Shown here one piece after another: positions 9,901-20,078 of a DNA stretch of 64,000 nt (positions are counted from its first letter, which is position 1; every line of letters begins with the position of its first letter). Source of the DNA: Primula veris. Its lineage: Eukaryota; Streptophyta; Magnoliopsida; Ericales; Primulaceae. The stretch lies in the NCBI GenBank assembly GCA_963682055.1, contig OY821747.1, positions 19,270,258 to 19,334,257 on the forward strand. The letters run 5' to 3'. A program made the translations under genes and the position numbers. Under the pieces are notes generated by a model, which was not told the origin of the DNA, made no database searches, and was given only the letters and a program-made list of their open reading frames with translations.

Positions 9901-10118
9901 CACTAGAGGTGTATGAGTATGTGAAAGGCACACGTGGTGTTATCCGAGCGGAGCGTATGGTTGATGTTATGGCTCGGGTAACCGAAACGACGGCTGCGTT
10001 GAACCGCTTGGATGCCTCGGTAAAGGGTCCTTTGGGTACGCAGATAGTTTCGCTGCGGGACATTCATTTTGCTGACGCCGTAGAGACCTCGGCTTCCGTC
10101 GAGGGCTTATCTGACTGA
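6937..10118 (+). pseudogene. Multi-exon antisense gene with Transposase_28-like ('putative gypsy type transposon') domain, copy 1
   Basis: I infer five exons from GT-AG sites shared with copy 2: 6937-6942 (ATGACT only), 7221-8080, 8152-8637, 8714-9304 and 9522-10118. Exon 2 encodes a globular domain with EVAVRSSAFFTGGLRLPF and a later LVIGLPDTNKEHNLG, which resembles the Pfam 'putative gypsy type transposon' family. Exons 3-5 are charged and mostly helical, with a Pro/Ser segment before the exon 4 donor. All later junctions are phase 0. A deletion near 7775, absent in copy 2, shifts the frame, so reading stops at 7796; the rest continues in another frame. Without splicing at 9305, exon 4 would end at a stop at 9316. 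Role unknown; related antisense ORFs are known in Tat elements. Confidence 0.68.
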
Positions 10119-10245
10119 GTTTTGAGAGTAACTTGCATTTTTTATTTTCTTCAGGCTTGTATAAAAATATTATTTATTTGGATTTTGCTCTGTTGGTTCT
10201 TTAGTCGTATTGATGTTGTTGTCTTTTTCCGTCCTTTCTTCGTAG

Positions 10246-10708
10246 GCATTTGCTACTTTGGTGTATCAGACTGGCTCTCCGCCCCCTGTTAATGCGGGGC
10301 AAGGACTGACTGATGCTGCCCGAGTTGGGGGTTCGTCTGATGCGGCAGAGGAAGCTCGTGCCCGTTTACCTCATGTCCTGGTGGGAAAGAATGAGAAGCT
10401 GCAAGTCCAGTGTGCTCGGCTTAAGAAAAAAGTGCGAGCTCAATCTGCGTCATTTCGGGCTTATGTGGGACGCGCCGAGCATGTTTATGAGGTGCAAGAG
10501 CGTCGTCTAGACCGGTATAGGCGTTTAAAGGATAAGTGGTTTGGTAAGTTAAAGCTGTTAATATCCCAGGCCAATGTCTTGATAAAATTCTTTCGTGCGT
10601 GAGGAGCGTTTTGAGGGTCAAGAGACCGATGAAGACACGGCGACAAATGACGAAGAGGTTAGGCTGAGTCCTGTACCGTCATGTTCGTCATGTAGCAGCT
10701 CTTCTTAA
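10246..10708 (+). pseudogene. Antisense coiled-coil gene G (possible last exon), copy 1, internal deletion
   Basis: After an acceptor-like CGTAG the sequence reads AFATLVYQTGSPPPVNAGQG, then a charged helical region (RAEHVYEVQERRLDRYRRLK). Copy 2 has the same acceptor and start at 62596. Copy 1 has lost about 170 bp after VLIKFF, which brings a stop at 10602; the end of the gene (acidic patch, then SCSSCSSS-like tail) is still present up to 10708. I see no conserved donor at the end of the preceding exon, so this may be a separate gene. Confidence 0.55.
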
Positions 10709-10734
10709 TTGATTTCTCTATTTATTTGTCATAC

Positions 10735-10890
10735 ATTATTGCCTCCGTAATGCAGGCGTGGACTATTTGCTTTATTCCTTTATTCATGTATTGGACCTTT
10801 TCATTGTCTTGTTGATATTTCATTGACTGTATTGAGTTTCCTCTGTTATTTTCGTTGTTGGGTACCTTGTCGCCTCCGTAATGCGGGCTA
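10735..10890. repeat. Two diverged copies of a ~130-bp unit downstream of gene G
   Basis: CCTCCGTAATGCAGGC near 10740 and CCTCCGTAATGCGGGC near 10872 start similar T-rich stretches. Copy 2 has three of these units (near 63273, 63405 and 63533). Confidence 0.5.
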
Positions 10891-10917
10891 GAACTATTCA
10901 ACAATCTTGTTTGATTC

Positions 10918-11345
10918 TTGCTCATTGGTATCTGCATATTTGCCTCTTTGCTTGGCTTTCTTTTTGTTCGACTTTTGCTTACTGGTACCTGCATATTTGC
11001 CTCTTTGCTTGGCTTTCTTTTGTTCGACCTTCTCTTATTGGTATCTGCATATTTGCCTCTTTGCTTGGCTTTCTTTTTGTTCGACTTTCTCTTATTGGTA
11101 TCTGCATATTTGCCTTTTTGCTTGGCTTTCTTTTTGTTCGACTTTCTCTTATTGGTATCTGCATATTTGCCTCTTTGCTTGGCTTTCTTTTGTTCGATTT
11201 TCGCTTATTGGTATCTGCATATTTGCCTCTTTGCTTGGCTTTCTTTTTGTTCGACTTTTGCTTAATGGTACCTGCATATTTGCCTCTTTGCTTGGCTTTC
11301 TTTTGTTCGACCTTCGCTTACTGGTACCTGCATGTGCCTCCGGTT
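10918..11345. repeat. Tandem array, ~58-bp unit, about 7 copies
   Basis: Each unit carries TATTTGCCTCTTTGCTTGGC followed by a T-rich end with GTTCGA. The units are nearly identical. Three overlapping open frames cross this array only because the repeats lack stops; they are not genes. The array lies between pol and the antisense genes, where Tat elements are known to carry variable tandem repeats. Confidence 0.85.
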
Positions 11346-11354
11346 CGTTGGAGG

Positions 11355-12340
11355 ACTTGAATATTCCTAGGCACTTTCTTAGACATGCCATGTTGGGAAT
11401 TAGTAACAGTATTCCTAGGCACTCTTTTAGACATGCCATGATGGGAATTAGTAACAGTATTCCTAGGCACTCTCTTAGACATGCCATGTTGGGAATTTCA
11501 CAGTATTCCTAGGCGCTTTCTTAGACATGCCATGTTGGGAATTTCACAGTATTCCTAGGCCCTTTCTTAGACATGCCATGTTGGGAATTTCACAGTATTC
11601 CTAGGCACTTTCTTAGACATGCCATGTTGAGAATTTCACAGTATTCCTAGGCACTTTCTTAGATGCCATGTTGGGAATTTTACAGTATTCCTAGGCACTT
11701 TCTTAGACATGCCATGTTGGGAATTTCACAGTATTCCTAGGCACTTTCTTAGACATGCCATGTTGGGAATTTCACAGTATTCCTAGGCACTTTCTTAGAC
11801 ATGCCATGTTGGAAATTAGTAACAGTATTCCTAGGCACTCTTTTAGACATGCCATGTTGGGAATTTCACAGTATTCCTAGGCGCTTTCTTTGACATGCCA
11901 TGTTAGGAATTTCACAGTATTCCTAGGCACTTTCTTAGACATGCCATGTTGGGAATTTCACAGTATTCCTAGGCACTTTCTTAGACATGCCATGTTGGAA
12001 ATTTCACAGTATTCCTAGGCATTTTCTTAGACATGCCATGTTGAGAATTTCACAGTATTCCTAGGCACTTTCTTAGACATGCCATGTTGGGAATTTCACA
12101 GTATTCCTAGGCACTTTCTTAGACATGCCATGTTGGGAATTTCACAGTATTCCTAGGCACTTTCTTAGACATGCCATGTTGGGAATTTCACAGTATTCCT
12201 AGGCACTTTCTTAGACATGCCATGTTGGGAATTTCACAGTATTCATAGGCACTTTCTTAGACATGCCATGTTGGGAATTTCACAGTATTCATAGGCACTT
12301 TCTTAGACATGCCATGTTGGAAATTTCACATGTCTCCTTG
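11355..12340. repeat. Tandem array, 46-bp unit, about 21 copies
   Basis: The unit runs ATTCCTAGGCACTTTCTTAG, then ACATGCCATGTTGGGAATTT, then CACAGT. Copies differ by a few bases; early units have a variant spacer AGTAACAGT. The same core occurs in copy 2 at 63625-64000, where most units are a shorter variant. It directly follows the end of integrase, the known place of satellite-like arrays in Tat elements. Confidence 0.9.
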
Positions 12341-12438
12341 GAGGACTCGTTAGAAAGCATGACAAAATATTTCATTTATTCAAAAGGTAACGTCATGACA
12401 AAGCAGAGGTGAGGTAGTACCTGGAATGGTAGGCTTGC

Positions 12439-13966
12439 TTACACGTAGTACTTCTTAAGATTAGCCACATTCCAAGAATTCTTTTCACCTCGGATATTGT
12501 CGAACAGAACTCTTTTGATCTTATAGGATACCGGACTTGTTCTTTTAACGATTTCGTATGGGCCTTCCCAGGTGGGGCTCAGCTTGCCGTGTATCTCGTT
12601 TCTGGTATAGACCGTTACTCGTTGTAGCACCAGTTCTCCTACCATGAACTCTTTGGTCCCTTTCACCCTATTCTCATAGGTTTTTTTTGACGTTTTGTTG
12701 GTACTTAGCTAGGGTAAGGGCTGGTATCTCTCATTTTTTGTCTAACATGTCGAGCTCTTCTCTCATTCTTTGTTCATTGTTTCCTTGCTCGACTAAAGTT
12801 GTTCGGATGGTGGGTAGGCCGATTTCCGTTGGTATGACGGCCTCCATGCCGTACGCTAAGCTGAACGGGATTTCCTTTGTGCCCGTCTTCGGTGTAGTTC
12901 GGCAGGACCATAAGACGTTGATCAGTCGCTCAGGCCATCTCCCCTTTGCTTGTTCCAGGGTTGTCTTTATGCCGTCTAGGACAGTTCGGTTCGATACCTC
13001 TGCTTGACCGTTACCCTGTGGGTATGTTGGAGTCGAATAGAACTTTCGGATACCGAGTTCTTTGTACCAAAGCTGTAGCTTGGCGTCCTTGAACTGGGTG
13101 CCGTTGTCTGCGACAATGGCGTATGGTATACCGAACCTAGTGATAATATGCTCTCAGATGAACTGTTTGACATTGCTGGCTTTAATTTCTCGGAGAGGTT
13201 TAGCCTCGACCCACTTGGTGAAATAGTCCATTGCTACGATCAAATATTCGACGCTGCCGGGTGCCTTGGGAAGCTTCCCGACTAGATCAATTGCCCATTG
13301 GGCGAATGGCCATGGAGCCGATACCGGGGCCATCAAGGATGATGGGAGCCGAGGTATTTTGGCGAATTGTTGGCACTTGTCGCATTTTTGGACATAAACG
13401 TCGGCATCTCGTTTGATATAAGGCCACCAATAATCTTGGGTGATTGTCTTGTTAGGAAGGGACCTTCCTTTGATGTGTGCTCCGCATGATCCTTCGTGGA
13501 TTTCTTCCAAGACTGGCTGCTGCAGCTCGGGCCGGACGCACAGAAGGTGGGGTCCTCGGTAACTGGATTTGTATAGTTTGTCGTCCTCAGATAGCCAGAA
13601 CCGAGGTGCTTTTCTCGTAATTTTCAATGCTTTTATCTTGTCTGCCGGTAGCGTCCCGTCTCGTAGATAGTGAATCATATCGTCCATCCATCCTAGCTCG
13701 TATTGGATTGACGTTACTCGGTCTATTCTTCTGGTGATACTCGGGGTTTCCAGAAGTTCCACTGTGATTGACCATGTGCTGGCCAACGTTAATGTCGAGG
13801 CTAGGGTGGCCAAGGCGTCGGCATGTGCGTTTTCAGTGCGATTGATCCTTATTAATTCGCACTGTTCGAAGGTGGCCATTAAGCTTTGGACTTTCTCTTG
13901 GTAGATGATCATTCTGTCATCTTTGGCCTGGTACTCGCCGTTAAGTGGGAGCATCCGAGGGATCAT
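12439..13966 (-). pseudogene. Tat copy 1 integrase and C-terminal part of aRNase H
   Basis: The minus strand encodes the tail of the second RNase H and then integrase. Visible integrase parts are an HHCC zinc-binding region (HEGSCGAH ... KCDKCQQF), a D-D-E core (first Asp in WAIDLVGKLP, second in VADNGTQFKD, Glu in GNGQAEVSNR) and a GPY-type C-terminal module (WEGPYEIVKRTSPVSYKI) ending at 12439. A TGA at 13154 interrupts the core, and further stops lie near 12700. It would insert the cDNA into the genome; here it is dead. Confidence 0.85.
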
Positions 13967-14769
13967 GCAATGAGCATGCCATTTATCATGGCTTCCTATT
14001 CTGCTTCATTGTTGGTAGCTCGGAAGCCTAGTTTAATGCTTTTCTCTATGATCGCGCCCTCACTAGACTTGAGGACGATCCCTGCTCCTGATCCGTCCTT
14101 GGTGGCTGATCCATCGACATGTATTTGCCAGTGTGACTGGGGGGATATAGCTAATGGCTCGTTATACCCTTCGGTGAACTCCGCGACGAAATCGGCCAAG
14201 ACTTGTCCTTTTATCGCATGTCAGGGTGCGAACTCGATATGAAATTGGGATAGTTCGACCCCTCATGCGGCCACTCGGCCGCTAATGTCCGTTTGTCGAA
14301 GAGATTCCTTGATGTGGAATTTCGTGTAGACTTGGACCTGGTGAGCTATGAAATAGTGTGGTAGTTTCCTGGTAGCAACGACAAATGCCAAGCATAGCTT
14401 TTTCAACGGTAGGTACCGGGTTTCGGCTTCAACCAGAGTTTTGCTGATGAAGTAGATCAGGAATTGTTCTCGACCTTCTTCTCTTAGGATGACCGCGCTC
14501 ACAGCTGTAGTGGAAACTGCTAGGTAGCATGCCAGAATATCTCCTTTGTTTGGCCTTACTAGCAGTGGCAGCATCCTTAAGTACTCTTTTAGGTTGTTAA
14601 ATGAAGCTTCACACTCTGGGTCCCACACGAATTTTCTATCCTTCTTAAGTGATTCAAAAAATGGTCGTCCCTTGTCCGCGGATCGGCTGATGAACCTGCT
14701 CAGTGCGGCCATCATTCCCGTGAGCTCTTGTACCTGCTTCTTATTCTTGGGTGCTGCTAGGTTCCGCAA
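13967..14769 (-). pseudogene. Tat copy 1 RNase H and archaeal-type RNase H
   Basis: The first part (14769-14263) follows RT and holds the retroviral-type RNase H region (LRMLPLLVRPNKGD, ISKTLVEAETRYLPLKKL). The second (14199 leftwards) encodes HWQIHVDGSATKDGSGAGIV and RATNNEAEYEA, the Asp and Glu blocks of an archaeal-type RNase H. A doubled RNase H is a hallmark of the Tat lineage. Frames are broken between the parts. Confidence 0.82.
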
Positions 14770-14805
14770 AGCTGTAATCTGATCGGGATTAGCCTCTATT
14801 CCTCG

Positions 14806-16929
14806 TCAGCTGACCATATGCCCCAAAAATTTCCCTTTGCTAATGCCGAACGCGCACTTGCTAGCGTTGAGCTTCAGTTTGTCCTCGCCCAATGTTTGGA
14901 AGACGTCTTTAATGTCTTGGAGGTGGGATGTGGCCCTTTCGCTTTTGACGACCATGTCGTCTATGTACACCTCCATTGTCTTCCATATATGCTCTTGGCA
15001 TACCCTCGCTATCATCCTTTGGTACGTTGCTCCCGCATTGCGTAGGCCGAACGGCATTACCGTATAGCAATAATTTCCCAGAGGCGATATGAACGATGTC
15101 TTTTCTTGATCCTCACGGGCGAGGGGGATTTGGTGATACCCTGAGTAAGCGTCGAGGAAGGTCATCCTTTCTGCTCCCGCTGTCGCGTCCACCAGTTGAT
15201 CAATCCTTGGAAGGGGGAATGGATCCCTCGAGCAGGCTTTGTTCAGATTGGTAAAGTCTATACAAACTCTTTCCTTCCCGTTCTTCTTAGGGACAACGAC
15301 CGGGTTGGATAACCACTTTGGGTAGAACACCTCCCTTATAGCTCCGGCTTCCAACAGCTTTCGGACTTCTGCAATTATAGCCGCTCTGTGCTGGACAGAT
15401 ACTTTCCTGCTCCTTTGAGCTATTGGCTTGGACTCGGCGTTGACACTTAGGTGGTGACACGCCGTTTTCGGGTCTAGGCCAGGCATGTCTTTGGGGCTCC
15501 AGGCGAATTTATCGATGTTATTGAAGAGGAACGTTTCCAGCTCCTCGGATTCCCCTTTGGGGAGGCTATCACCGATGAGGAAGTAGTGTTCCTCGTCCAT
15601 ATTAGGGATGCTCACCTTCCGGAGCGTCTCTCCCACTTGTTCCTCAACAACCCTCTCAGTTCGGGCTATTTGGTTGAGCAACTTCCTCGTGCTTGTGGGT
15701 TGTTCGACAACAACCAGCTGTCTCTTCAGGGCTGCGGTGATGTCTTCACAGCGTCGTGAATCCTCTTGACATCCTCGGGCCATCTCGACCTCCCCTCTAG
15801 CGTTAGGGTATTTCACCTTCTGGTGGTATGTCGAAGGTATGGCCCGCATGGCATGAAGCCAAGGTCGGCCCAAGATCGCATTATGGCCTGAATTGTCATT
15901 GACCACTAAGAATTCCACGGGGACTGATACGGATCCTGTCGTAACAGTTAGGACAATCTTTCCCAACGGTTTAGTCGTCTTGGAGATGAACCCGATCAGT
16001 GTGACGTCGGTAGGCTGTAGATCTTGCAGCTTGAGCTCCATCTTGTCGAAGAGCTCTTTGTACATGATATCACAAGAGGCTCCTTGGTCGACAAGCACTT
16101 TGCTGACCGTGTCTATACCAATTTGGACGCGGAGGTTAATGGCGTCCCCGTGGGGGTATATCACCCCTTCTTCATCAAGATCCGAGAAAGAGATGGGCGG
16201 GTGTCGCTGCGGCGTGCACTGCCGCTTAGAAGTTGATGCCTGTGATGCCTTGGCTACCAGCCGAAAGTGCACCAGTTGTCGATGTTGTGATCTTTCCCCT
16301 CCAGTGGTCTTGGGTCTTGACAGATGCACGACGTTAATTGTTTTGCCTTGTCGGTTGTCGGATCCTTCGATGGCTAGCTGTTTGCCTTTGTTCCCGGCGC
16401 CCTTGATGAACTTGTTGAGGTATCCTGCGTCACCCCACGTGTTCATCTTCCACCGCAGATTACGGCAATACTCGGTGAGATGGCCGTGATCCTCATGATA
16501 GGCGCAGAAGAGTTTGGAGTCTCTTAGATTGGGGGGAGTAGCGAATGGTTGTGGTCGGGAATACCAACTTTCTCTGCATATATCCTTAAGGATATCTTCA
16601 GTAGACAGGTTGAAAGTGTATCGCAGCTCGACCGGTTCGAAGGTTTTTCGGTGTTCCCTCTCTTGGAACCGACCTTGTTGAAGTGGTTTGGGGGGCATTG
16701 GGTAGGCGATCTGGAGCGGTTTAGGCTCGTTGATCGGCGTCGGGTATGTGAGCCGGAGTGGTTTATGCTCGGGTTCTAGGGGTCGCTCTACCCTGTCATG
16801 GACCTCGGGACCTTTGTCTCGTCTGGTCGGTCTGACTGCTTCCCCCTGATTGTTCTTGGCTCTCTTGCGGCGCACTTGTGCTTCTCGGACCGACTCTCTT
16901 CTTGGCAGAGTTCGGTTAAGGAGTCGCAT
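14806..16929 (-). pseudogene. Tat copy 1 protease and reverse transcriptase
   Basis: A 707-codon open frame. Order: a zinc-knuckle-like CAYHEDHGHLTEYC near residue 140; aspartic protease with VLVDQGASCDIMY near residue 280 and AILGRPWLHAM about 70 residues later; reverse transcriptase with VCIDFTNLNKACSRDPFPLP, the MPFGLRNAGATYQR block and the catalytic YIDD at residues 654-657 (bases 14956-14967). It ends in the RT connection region (KFLGHMVS). The long intact frame contrasts with the broken gag and integrase. Neighbouring frames belong to the same former polyprotein. Confidence 0.9.
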
Positions 16930-16997
16930 TTCCTCGTTCTTATCGGTGAGGTGGGTATAATAGGCTAGCAGAGCGTCAGTGGTCGGGAAGCTTTTGC

Positions 16998-18370
16998 CTA
17001 TGAACTTCCTTCTCGCCCAATGCCGCTTGGGATGGAGTTGATAAAGTTTTGGATGGCTATGTTATTGGCGTACTGCGGAATCTGGTTTGCCACATCGATA
17101 AAACATATGCAATAATCATTGAGTCGTTCATTCGGTAGCATCGCCATTTTCAGAAGGGTGTCGATGTTGACCTTCTTCTTCCGATGAGTAGCATATCGGG
17201 TGGAGTACGCACGGAGAAGCTCCGTCCAGCTTCCTATGGATCCCCGTGGCAGGTTGTGATACCACGACGAAGCCTCTTGGCCCAAGCTGTTTTTGAAAAA
17301 CTTGCACATCAGTGCAGGGTCATCACTCCACAGCTCCATCCTAGTTTTGTAGTGGCGCAGATGATCAATTGGACAGCTCTTTCCATCATAGAGCCTGAAT
17401 TCGGGGATGATGAACCCCAAAGGATTGCGGTGCCGAGTGATATACTCGGTGCATGGAGTTTCTTGGCACATGTCCCAATCCTATTGGAACGCTTCATCCG
17501 GAGCTTGGTAGGGGGGGTATTCCCCATAGTGAGGTTGTGGGTAATATCCTACAATGACCATGTGCTTGGGATATCTACCGTCGTTCGGGTTTCTGTTGGG
17601 GATAGGTCCCCTAGGGGCATTTTGGCGATCGACGACTGTTGGGGTCGTCTTTGGGATATGTTCCCCTTGTCGGGGTATCCTTGTATCATGTGTTCGGCCC
17701 GCCACTTCCATAGCTGCTTGGTAAGCGGAATCTTCCACTTTGTGTCGGGGGTCGGCATGTGCATTGTCAGTTTGAGTGGGCGGTATCATGATACCTGCTG
17801 CCGCCATGGCCAACATGCATGCGGCCAGCTGAGCTAGAAGCTGGGGTTGTGACCCCGCTCGGCTTGTGTTAATGCGGCCTCGTTCCCTGCTTGGGGAACA
17901 ATGGGTTGTACTTCCACCGTGGACGGGGTAATTATCAGCGGTGGGAATATCGGTGGTCGGGACGTTTGCTCGAGGACAAAGTCCTTGGGCATGCCAAACC
18001 GGTGGGCTTCGTTCGTTTGAAGATGAACTTGGTGGGAACTGGAGTTGACCGAGGCTGCTGGCAGGGGGACTCTTGAGCTCGGTCCTGCCTGGGATTCGGG
18101 TAAGCGTCTTCTTGCGCGCCTTAACACGGGTAATGCTCGTTCGTCGTCCGAGGACGTAGGGTGCTCGTCGACGAGCCCGTCAAGCTGTTGGGGTTGTTCG
18201 GTCTGTTGTTCCTGGTGGACATTGGAGATTGTTGGTTGGTTTCCGGACTGGATAGCGTCATATCTATCACGGATGGCAAGTAGATCGTCGAGGTCTTGTT
18301 GGCTAATTTGCACGTTTTGGTTATTGGTTTCTACTATCTCGGGATGGGTTTCCTCTATATTGGTCACCAT
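16998..18370 (-). pseudogene. Tat copy 1 gag
   Basis: Three blocks in two frames. 18370-17834 is a polar N-terminus rich in Gln, Ser and Pro starting MVTNIEETHPEIVETNN. After a frameshift, 17816-17481 continues. 17471-16998 is the Retrotrans_gag-type core with FRLYDGKSCPIDHLRHYKTR, SWYHNLPRGSIGSWTELL and the LLKMAMLPNERLNDYC region. The protein would form the particle that packages element RNA. The gag start lies about 80 bp inside the 5' LTR, after the primer site. Confidence 0.83.
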
Positions 18371-18430
18371 TGTTGCTCGTCTGATAGAGTATTGGTATTC
18401 GACTTCGAAGCTAGTTGGGAACTAGATGAT

Positions 18431-18448
18431 TCCCGGAGACGGCGCCAT
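18431..18448 (-). other. Primer binding site of Tat copy 1
   Basis: Two bases inside the 5' LTR the minus strand reads TGGCGCCGTCTCCGGGAA, beginning with the TGG that pairs with tRNA CCA ends. From memory it is closest to the 3' end of tRNA-Asp with a few mismatches; the tRNA identity is uncertain. It fixes the element's direction. Confidence 0.75.
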
Positions 18449-18450
18449 TT

Positions 18451-19018
18451 GATAAAGCCATAACTTTGTTCGGTGGCGTTAGGCTTTTAAACAATAATAT
18501 AATGATTGATTGACAGTAAATATTGAACACTTCTTGATCTTTATTATTGCTCTGCCATTGCATTTGCTCGGATTACAATTTTCTTATTACACTTGTGCTC
18601 GAATTAATAATTTAATCTTTTATCTTGATCTTTCTCCTTCTTCTTCGGTACTCGGTTCTTTATCTGCATGGTTTGCTTTTTGATGTGATAAGCTGTGACA
18701 AATTTCTCTCTTTTCTCTACTTCTCTCTATATTTTTTGGATAGATTTTTTGGTCCTTCTTTTAAGGGGAGTAGTTGCCTATTTATAGACAATTATGCCTC
18801 ATAGGATATTGACAAATGTCGTCATCTTAGGAGCCACCTCATGGGCTTTTCCATTGGGAACCTTTACTACTGGGCTGAACCTTTATAGATAATGACCTGT
18901 TAGGAAAACTCTATTAAACCATGAGTTTTTGGGTTTTAGCCTTGAGTACCCTCTAATAATGGATGGGTTGATTCATACCCGACTAGATATATTCGGGTCC
19001 AATTTTTATGTTCTAACA
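18451..19018 (-). repeat. 5' LTR of Tat copy 1
   Basis: 568 bp, starts TGATAAAGCCATAACTTTG and ends TTCTAACA on the + strand. Compared with the left LTR the changes are mostly transitions. The following GATTT (19019-19023) is the target duplication. Confidence 0.93.
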
Positions 19019-19023
19019 GATTT

Positions 19024-20078
19024 TGTCTCCTTTATTCTCTTCTGTCTTCATCATCTCCTTCTATTTCCTTTCCTTGTTTTTTTTTCCCAAGTATTCAGTT
19101 AAATTTGATGAAAACCCTCAATTTTTATCCTTTTAACCCCAAAAATCTGCCATGATCAAGCATATAACGGAATCATTTAAATATTCTCTCTCTAAAATAA
19201 ACACGAAGATGTTTTCTTTATTTATTTCAAATGCGATTGAACCGATCTGTAATTTAACTAGAAAATGTGTTAAGAAAATAAGAATACCTTCAATTTCAAT
19301 CATTTAAATTGGTTATCGGTTTGCTTCTATATGATGATAATTGTCGTATTGTTTTTGTTGCAGTTAATTAGTAGATTTTATTGAAGTTTATCAATGTTTA
19401 ACATATGAGTTAAATAGAGTAAAAAACTTGTGATTGTTTTATTTGTTTGGGAGAAGGAAAGCTAAATGAAGCAAAAAAAGTAATTTGATGTATGTTTATT
19501 TTATGTTTTAATGAAAGCCTTTTAGATCTGTGTTTTAAAATCCAATGACCCACAAAAAAACAGTCATAGCCACCCCTTCCTTTTGAAATTGAACATCTTT
19601 GCTTCCAAATTTAGACTAGCTTGCTTTCTTCTGGCGTAACAGTTTAATGGTACCATATTATCCAAAATTAATTAAATGGTCTCAGCAGTGCATGCACAAA
19701 ACAAATCTTAGTCTCAGCCACAAGATGGGGAGTACGTAGAAGTCCAAGTGATCAACTACTATAATTGAGGAGAAACTCGAAGATAACAAATAAATACTTA
19801 TGTGTAATAGGTTCAGAATTTCAATCCCCAATTATCCTTTATATTGAAAATGACGGGCCTTCAATTTAAACAGCATTAAAACATGCTTATATAATCTCGT
19901 GTACACTTCACTTAATTCTTCCAAGTTCTATTCTACAGACTACGCAAAACCAATTCTCTTCCAAAACTTCACACGGAATAGCAGAATCATAATAAAAAAG
20001 CATATAGCTGATATCGAATACAAAAGTTCACAAACAGTTTCACGTTCTACATCTCATAAAATAGATCGTCTGTTGATT
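19024..20078. other. Intergenic AT-rich stretch
   Basis: Host DNA that continues the sequence interrupted at 2995. No gene, RNA or repeat recognised, apart from a possible 3' UTR of the minus-strand gene ending at 20079. Confidence 0.5.

Larger units (their letters stand above)
2996..19018 (-). mobile_element. Tat-lineage Ty3/gypsy retrotransposon with antisense gene cassette, copy 1
   Basis: A 16.0-kb element bounded by two LTRs that start TGATA and end TATCA (TAACA on the right). It is flanked by the 5-bp duplication GATTT at 2991-2995 and 19019-19023. The element reads on the minus strand: primer site beside the right LTR, gag-protease-RT-RNase H-aRNase H-integrase down to 12439, tandem arrays 10918-12340, then + strand genes 3825-10708, then the 3' LTR. 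A second, archaeal-type RNase H, a long 3' region, tandem repeats after pol and antisense extra ORFs are known traits of the Tat lineage (Retand, Grande, Ogre relatives). By hand the LTRs differ at about 30 substitutions plus a roughly 14-bp indel, about 5%, so the insertion is not recent. All gag-pol frames carry stops or frameshifts. Confidence 0.92.

Noticed and set aside
10881..11512. Three long open + frames of 115-201 codons
   Set aside because: They are translations of the 58-bp and 46-bp tandem arrays in three phases, with no conserved start and no counterpart outside the arrays.
11355..12340. CRISPR-like regular array
   Set aside because: The units are head-to-tail tandem copies without unique spacers, and the window is plant DNA; it is a satellite-like array of a Tat element.
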